64,000 bases of DNA from the NCBI GenBank assembly GCA_039602395.1, contig JBCNJP010000025.1, forward strand, positions 53,232,555 through 53,296,554, in the 5' to 3' direction. The notes under the pieces were generated by a model, which worked only from the letters and a program-made list of their open reading frames with translations, made no database searches and was not told the origin of the DNA. Positions 57,958 through 64,000 of this stretch are shown here, piece after piece (position 1 is the stretch's first letter; each line of letters starts with the position of its first letter). Source of the stretch: Deinandra increscens subsp. villosa (lineage: Eukaryota; Streptophyta; Magnoliopsida; Asterales; Asteraceae). A program made the position numbers and the translations under genes.

Positions 57958-58379
57958 ACTCGTCACTCATCCCTAAGCAAGAACTATGTTCAGGCTCGGG
58001 AAATTATTGACTTGATGAAACTTAATCCCTCTAACTTAGCTAGTGATGTGGCTAAGGATATTTTCAGATGTTTACAAAGTGGTTTGGGTTTAACTCGGGA
58101 AATTGATGATGCTACTGAGCATCCCCTCAATCGTAATTATTTTCCTATACCTGAACTAACTAAAATAAACTCCCAAAGCCACATCAGGTTTTTGAATAAT
58201 GAGTCAGTTCCAAGCAAGTCTGAAATTCAGCAAATGGAAGGCAAACTGTCTGGCTACAAAAGTGGCTCCAGTCTTCCATCCATTGAACGTGCACTGAATT
58301 TGGATGATTTTGAATCCAGCACATTTCGGTCAGTTGATACTGGCCTATCTGAGGATACGATTAGACAAAAGGCAGAATC
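57958..58379 (+). pseudogene. E6 gag, distal part
   Basis: E6 gag continues in frame after S2: SLSKNYVQAREIIDLMKLNPSNLASDVAKDIF, then a polar stretch ending IRQKAES at 58379, where the E5 LTR begins. The apparent C-terminus beyond 58380 is read from the LTR and is not part of Gag. GAATC at 58375-58379 is the candidate E5 target copy. Confidence 0.82.
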
Positions 58380-58748
58380 TGTTAGAGCATATACCTATGC
58401 TATGATGTGTCTTGTGTATTGTATCTAGATTAGAGTGAGTCTGTGTGCTGTAGTGACAATATCATTGGTGCCGTACCAAATGGTACGCCGTATCATATGG
58501 TACGCCCGTACCAGATGGTGAACCATTTGGTACGCAGGCTGCTTGTCACTAAGTATAAATAGGCTGTGTTAGAATGATAGGTTAACACTCTGAGTCATTC
58601 TACACGTTCTGTGTGTGTTTTCTAGAGAGAGAAACCAGAGAGACCTTCTTTGTATCTTCAAGTGATCAATAAGAATTCTCTTATTTACATCTCGTGTTTA
58701 CTAAATTGATCAAAGCATGCAGTAGTAAGATTGTATCTCGGTTTTACA
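58380..58748 (+). repeat. E5 5' LTR
   Basis: 369 bp, TGTTAGAGCATATACC to CGGTTTTACA. TATAAATA lies at 58554-58561. At 58470-58545 U3 holds several GTACCA/TGGTAC pairs (for example GTACCAAATGGTAC) separated by GCC. Homologous to the E1 and E2 3' LTRs. Confidence 0.9.
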
Positions 58749-58750
58749 AG

Positions 58751-58762
58751 TGGTATTAGAGC
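58751..58762 (+). other. E5 primer binding site (tRNA-iMet, one mismatch)
   Basis: TGGTATTAGAGC, two bases after the LTR, differs from TGGTATCAGAGC by one base. Confidence 0.85.
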
Positions 58763-59300
58763 ATTTGGTTGCTCTATTGCTGTGTTTTTGATCAATTTTT
58801 GGATTTTTATAGTGAGAAAGTGTGGGTTTTCTTCATTTTTCATCAAATTTTCTAATTTCGAGTGTTTCTGAGGTAAAAAGATGATTTATGAGTGTTCCTA
58901 GTGAGTTTTCGCACCTTTCTGAAGAAAATTCAAGTCCAAACTGTCAAAATTCGCGAAAATCCGTCAAAATCAGCGTGGTACGTTTCTGGTCCGCCTCAAG
59001 AAAATCTGGTCCGCCGTTGGTCCGTTAGGCAATCTTCAAGTTGGTCCATGGCAGTTATTTTCTGGTCCGCCGTACCATTTTGGTCCGCCGTACCAAATTT
59101 GGTCCGCTAAATCTGGTCCGCTGGCAGTTTCTTCAAAGTGTCATAACTTTTGCATCGTAAATCGCTACGAGAGCCATAAGTACTCAAATCGATCGTCTCG
59201 ACGAGCTCTACATTGTTCATTCAAAGTTGATTTTCAAAATCAAATTCTAACACTTTCGTTTTTTAGTTTGAAGTTTTGAAGTATCATTTTCGGTGGAAAA
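58763..59300 (+). other. E5 leader with GGTCCGCCGTACCA array
   Basis: Untranslated leader. At about 58975-59125 GGTCCGCCGTACCA-type units recur, sharing GCCGTACCA with the U3 array of the LTR. Downstream the phrases CATAACTTTTGCATCG and GATCGTCTCGACGAGCTC resemble the E4 leader before gag. Confidence 0.65.
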
Positions 59301-62300
59301 ATGTCTGATTTTCAAGCTTTTGCAGCTATGCAAAGCACGGTACAAGCTATGCTCAATTTTGATAATGAAATAGGAACAAGTCAGAAAATTCCTAAGCTGT
59401 TAAAGTTGGAAGATTATCAAAATTGGAAGCAACGCTTTTCTGCATACATCAGCACAAATGATATTGATTTGTGGATTCCGATTCGAACGTTGTATGTACG
59501 TCCAACTGAAGATGGATAGTATAAAGAAATTCAAGATTTTGATAAGGATGAAAGAAAAAGTTATGAGTTTGAACAAAAAGTTTATGGTTATCTTACCATG
59601 GCTTTACCTACTGAGCTGTTGCATCAATTCAGCACTTGCAAGAAAGCTAAATAGTTGTGGGATGCTTTATCTGCTCGATGTAAAGGCAATGACCAATACA
59701 AGAAGAGTAGACGAAAAGTGTTGAACAAGGAATTTGAAAACTTTCAACAATATGAAAAAGAAAATATTTCTGCTCTTGTTTCAAGGTTTTCACATCTGAT
59801 TAGTGAGAAGTGGTTAAAATTGAAAAGACCGAGGAGGAATTGAAGGAGAAATTGATGGAAGCATTACCAGAAAAATGTTGAAGTTATGTGTTATTGCTTA
59901 CCCATGATAAATAATATTATGAATTATCATTTCATGATTTAACTAGAAAGCTTCACGCTAGAGAAATGGAAATGATGACATCAAATAAATCAATTGCTCA
60001 ACTGCAGAATCAGGAATTGTATCATGGTCAAAATTCTGCAAGTATCAATGCAAAGTCTAAATCATTTGGTGTTGATTCATCAAATCCACCTCAAACAGCT
60101 TTTGTTGCTGGTCAGGGATCAGGAAATTCTGGAAATTCATCAAGAGGGTGTAAGTTCACTATTCCAAATCATTCAAGTCAGACTTCATTTTCAGCAAAAA
60201 CACCGTATGGATTGCTGAATGGTGGTTTGACAACATTTAATCTGATTGAAGAAGATTTTGATCAGATTGATCCTGATAATCTTGAGCAAATGGATATCAA
60301 TTGGCAACTGGCGATGTTAGCTCAAAGAGTTAAAAGATTCAAAAAGAAGACAGGCTATCAAAGTTTAAATCCGGATGGCAAGGTTGGAATAGATAAATCA
60401 AAGGCAAAATGTTTCAAATGTTCTAATTTTGGACATTTTGCTTGTGAATGTTCAAAAACAAATGCATCTTCATCAAAGCCTCCAACAGCTTTAGTTTCTC
60501 AAGTTGATAAACAATATAACTGGGGACGAACTTCTGATGATTCTCAACCAATTGCTTTAACTGCTATTACTTCTGCATCAAAACCCTGGCATGTAGATTA
60601 TGATTGGGTTGCTGATGAAGTTGATGATGAGTCTGCATTTCGTGCTTTGATTGCTCAAGTTGTTCATAGTGATGATGAAGTAGAAGTAACTAATTCTGAA
60701 TCTGAAATAAGTGGTTCTAGAAATAGTGGCTATGAATCTGTTTGTGAGTTTTGTTCTCAGAAAAACAAGAAGATTCAAGGATTGATAAAGGAAAATGGGT
60801 TGTTAATTGAGGAAAATAAAAGAAGGATAGAAGAATTGGCAAATGAACAGCAAAATTAGAAGATCTAATTCAAGAATTTTCTTCTCAGAAAGAAAAGTTT
60901 TCAGATTTTCAAGCAGAGGTTGTTGAGAAAGAATCAAAATTTCAAAGTGTTAAATGGGAGTTTGAACACAAAGTTACAAAGTTATCTAAAGAAAATGTTG
61001 CATTAGTTCAAGATGTGAAGAAATGGAAGGATGATGCTGCAGATACAGCAAATGATATTCAAAATCTTTTTGACAGATCAAAATCTAGACTTGATACTCT
61101 TACTAAACTGTCTGATGACCAAGCTACTAAGATTCAATCCTATCAGATTGATATGGAAAAGTTACTTGATGAGAAGAGGGAGTTAGTTAGAGTGAACAAG
61201 TTGCAAAATGCAAATTTAGATATTCAGAAAAGAAATGAAGATAAGCTGCAGAAGGAATTGTGGGCTGGACTAGATGAGTTAAGATTGCAAAAGTATGAAA
61301 CTCATAAAGTGGCAAAGAAGCTGATTGCAATAGAAAAGGAGTTGGCTGAAGCTCAAAAAAAGATTTCTGATCTTAAAGTAGAAGTCATTGATTCAAAACG
61401 TCTTTTGAACAATGTTACTAATTCACAATCTTTTACAAGTTTCTTGGTCAAAGATGACAACTTTGAGAAGATGTTCAATAAAACTGTGTCACCACCAGGA
61501 AGTCTCAAAGAAGGAATTCATGATTTGAAAGACAAGGTTGAGACTGGTGATTATTCTGAGTTTGTTGGTTCCAAATCTGTTGATGAAAAGAAAGCGAACA
61601 AAGGAAAGAATGCTGAAAATTCTGAAGTTACAAAGGTTGTGTCTGGTTCTTTATCTAATGGCAAAGAGAAATCTTACAAAGACCGGGCATAAAACATCTG
61701 GTTTAAAAGAAAAGGATTCTGGGAAACATACAGGTTTGGGATTTCAAAAGAAACAGGTTAAAGTGAATGTTTCTAAAGTTCAACAGCAACAAAATTTGAA
61801 GGAAAACAGTATGAAGCAAGTGAAGAAGGAGATTTTTCATGCTGAAAAGTTTCAACCGGAGCGATTTTATAAACTCAAAGGCTCGGATCAAATATTCTCT
61901 GATATGGAGTTTCCACTTCACTATGTGGATTCTCAGAAAATAGCTGAGGTTTTTATCAAATCTGATGATGCTCCAAAGACCAAGAAGAAACAAACTGCTA
62001 AGTTTTCTTCTAGAGATTCAATTATATTCCAAAGAGCCCGACATCCAAATGGGTTCATGATCATCGCTATCAGGTATTCGATTCCTTTTATGATCATTTT
62101 GGAGATGTTAATGTTGGTGAAGCTTTGCAGATTCCGAAACGCCGAAATGTCAACAATCGTTTGTGTTACAATTTCCGACAAAAGGGGCATATGGCGCAAG
62201 ATTGTCATGTCACTACTGCTTCTAGTTCAAGGAAAAGTCAGGTTCCTTATGTTAGTAAATCTGCCAAATACAGATTTATTGATGAATATGGCAGAGTATT

Positions 62301-62517
62301 TGATGAATTTCAACCGACATATTTTACCCATCAAAGAAGGTTTTTACCTAAATTTCAAAATGATTCTTCTGTCGGTTGTGCGTCACACTCTACTGTGACG
62401 GGTTCATCAGATACTGATTTACCAAAACAAGAAATTTGGAAACCTAAAGTGGTTTTGAAAGGAAATCAAGATACTGGTCGACCAGAAGCGATTCGCTTCG
62501 GGTCATTTATAAACTGA
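59301..62517 (+). pseudogene. E5 gag, frameshifted
   Basis: The ATG at 59301 starts MSDFQAFAAMQ, then KLLKLEDYQNWKQRFSAYI and, past stops at 59517 and 59652, WDALSARCKGNDQYKKSRRK. After a frameshift the 297-residue frame 59966-60859 has the first knuckle CFKCSNFGHFACEC (residues 149-162, intact). The frame 61015-61692 is a coiled coil (DIQNLFDRSKSRLDTL, AIEKELAEAQKKISDLKVEV). The C-terminal frame 62125-62517 has CYNFRQKGHMAQDC, where the second Cys of the second knuckle is Phe. The tail PEAIRFGSFIN precedes the junction TGTGCAGGTACTTCTAG, after which pol is absent. Confidence 0.88.
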
Positions 62518-64000
62518 CGTGTTTGACTAGTGTGCAGGTACTTCTAGAAGACCTATCGGTGATTGAAAAATTGCTGATGGAGGAGTATTCTGCTGATTTA
62601 ACTTAAATTACAAGTGATATTAAATTTCAAAACCTGAATTTTTTCTGAAAGCTAAACGTGAAAAGTATCCATGTCGAAAGGTCAATTTTCTTTCTTTTAC
62701 ATTTCGTATGTAGTTTATGGGGAGAAAATTGAAAATATCAAAAGTAGTGTCTTTTTGTTTTTGGTAAAATGAAAATCCAAAATAAGAGTTTTCATTTTTA
62801 AGGGGGAGAAAAAGGAAAAATACAAAAACATTGAAAAACAGATAATACAAAAACATTGAAAAATGAGAAATTGTATCTGACATAATTGGAAAATGATGGT
62901 ACATTGGCTTACGTGTCTGACTCATGGATAAAATAGATGAAAAAGCCATAATATCATTGGTAGGCTCAGCATTAAATCAGAAAGTATTCAGATGTGATAA
63001 ACACATATACTAATGCTTGACCAAGTGGGCAACATCTTGATGCATATCTCATGATATATCAAGAAAAGATATGTGAAAAAGAAAATGAGAAGTCACTGTG
63101 TATACATGTGTTCATTTTGCAAAGATTTAAACTTGTTTTATTTTATTTATTTTGTCAAACGATCGGACTTTCTCTGCGTATCGAAAGATTGACCTGATTG
63201 TTGTTCGTTTGACGTTCTGCTTTATTTTCTTTGGTGTTTCGTATAACTCATCGGACTTTCTCTGCGTGTATGGGAGTACCGAACTGATTGTTGTTGGGTT
63301 ATACAATTTCAACTTGATTTTACTTTTTTATTTTGTTAAATCCGAGGCCTTATCTGCGTATCGAAAGATCGACCTTAAGGCAGACGACTTAACGTTCTTA
63401 TTTCTTTTTGCATGGAACACAGTTGACTATATCATGAAAGTACAATCATTATGTGATCAAATCACAAATGAAATCACAAAGTGTGATAAGCTAATGCATA
63501 TCTGAGTATGTATGATAGTGTTGGGAACACTGGGAAAAGCAAACCTAATCAATACATTAACATATCCAGATGTTATGAGTATGATTGTGCTTGAGTTTAA
63601 GATGGACAAATTATACCAGTAATCGACATGACTTGTGTGCTAAAGTAATTGAAATTGAAATGTAGTTCAGCATGTCATGTTCAATATGATCCCAAGTTGT
63701 GATCTTTCTCGCAAAAGACAAAAATAGTGTCTGATTCTGTATTGCATTTATGTTTAATATCTGAAGAGTCCAAAAAAAAAATCGGTGTGTTTTGATATAA
63801 AGTTTCAAAAAGCCAAAAAAAATATATTTCTTATTTGTTTTCGACCGATCGACATGTGATACGAAATCAAATTTCAAAAACATATCTTGGATGCTCGAAG
63901 AGAAGTTTTGCGCCAAGATTAAATTAAGTTTTCAAAAGAAAAAGGAAACCGCGTTTCTGTCTTCTGAAATTGCAGGTTATGTGTGTCAAGACTCAACCAT
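62518..64000 (+). other. E5 3' noncoding region
   Basis: No gene. It contains GGGGAGAAAATTG (about 62720), AGGGGGAGAAAAA (about 62802) and the stem-loop array 63154-63393. The end of the window matches the region just before the E1 and E2 polypurine tracts. Confidence 0.7.
63154..63393 (+). ncRNA. Triple stem-loop array, copy 5 (E5)
   Basis: Plus strand. S1 pairs 63154-63162 with 63205-63213 (GTCAAACGA with TCGTTTGAC), S2 pairs 63241-63250 with 63295-63304 (GTATAACTCA with TGGGTTATAC, one wobble) and S3 pairs 63335-63342 with 63386-63393 (GTTAAATC with GACTTAAC, one wobble). Apical parts are ATC-GAAA-GAT, GTAT-GGGA-GTAC and ATC-GAAA-GAT. S3 has a further inner stem GCCTTA with TAAGGC. Confidence 0.65.

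Larger units (their letters stand above)
45588..58379 (+). mobile_element. E6, copia-type element, 5' half, riddled with insertions
   Basis: Plus strand: 5' LTR (45588-45606 plus 50502-51428), priming site 51431-51443, leader, and gag (52160-53747, then 55113-55381, then 57958-58379). Four insertions interrupt it: E4 in the LTR, K and S2 in gag, and E5 at 58380. It lies within the 5' LTR of E3. Pol and 3' LTR, if they exist, lie to the right of E5 outside the window. The solo LTR S1 is a second copy of its LTR. Confidence 0.85.
58380..64000 (+). mobile_element. E5, gag-only copia-type element, runs off right edge
   Basis: Plus strand: 5' LTR 58380-58748, priming site 58751-58762, leader, gag 59301-62517 and 3' noncoding region to the window end. 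By comparison with E1 and E2 (minus strand), the last bases at 64000 lie roughly 200 bp before the expected polypurine tract and 3' LTR. Same family as E1 and E2, no pol. Confidence 0.88.

Noticed and set aside
63154..63393. Hammerhead ribozyme
   Set aside because: CTGATTG and GAAA occur, but the CUGANGA core with the right order of stems and cleavage site is absent.

Overview
The window looks like repeat-dense intergenic DNA from the nuclear genome of a flowering plant. The gag proteins, the LTR ends and the priming sites complementary to initiator-Met tRNA are all of plant LTR-retrotransposon type. The gag family and the extra 3' reading frame at 54157-55098 remind me of Asteraceae Ty1/copia (SIRE-like) elements, but that is recognition without a database. 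I see no convincing host gene, tRNA, rRNA or CRISPR array. Nearly everything from 1328 to 64000 is transposable-element DNA, mostly nested.

Left part. Positions 1-1327 are anonymous. E1 (minus, from 1328) is a gag-only copia-type element. It is split by GyA (5433-16314, plus), a Ty3-type element with two 3.5-kb LTRs that are about 99% identical, an almost coding-free interior and a perfect TGATT target duplication. E1 resumes at 16320 and is cut at 16479 by C1 (plus), another gag element. The C1 gag is itself split by N1 (about 18541-22070, minus), a non-LTR retrotransposon with a nearly intact reverse transcriptase followed by a zinc-knuckle and restriction-like endonuclease. C1 material ends in an LTR at 25546-25965.

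Middle. G1 (25987-31487, minus) and G2 (31488-33744, plus) are two decayed Ty3/Tat-like elements in opposite orientation. Each has a different broken YxDD box and both carry a second, plant-type RNase H.

Right part. This is a Russian doll: G2 contains E2, which contains E3, which contains the solo LTR S1 and, in its 5' LTR, E6. E6 in turn holds E4, a truncated copia 3' end (K), the solo Ty3-type LTR S2, and E5, which runs off the right edge. Five of these joints are supported by exact or near-exact 5-bp target duplications or by homology across the gap.

How the parts work together. E1, E2, E3, E4 and E5 form one family that has gag with two zinc knuckles but no protease, integrase or RT. They join gag directly to a long 3' noncoding region at the same place, so they must borrow enzymes from autonomous copia elements. 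That 3' region carries the most interesting signal here: three tandem RNA-like stem-loops, present in all five elements, with compensatory stem changes, sense-strand G-U wobbles and often GNRA-type apical loops. A second recurring theme is short family-specific motif arrays in the LTR and again in the leader.
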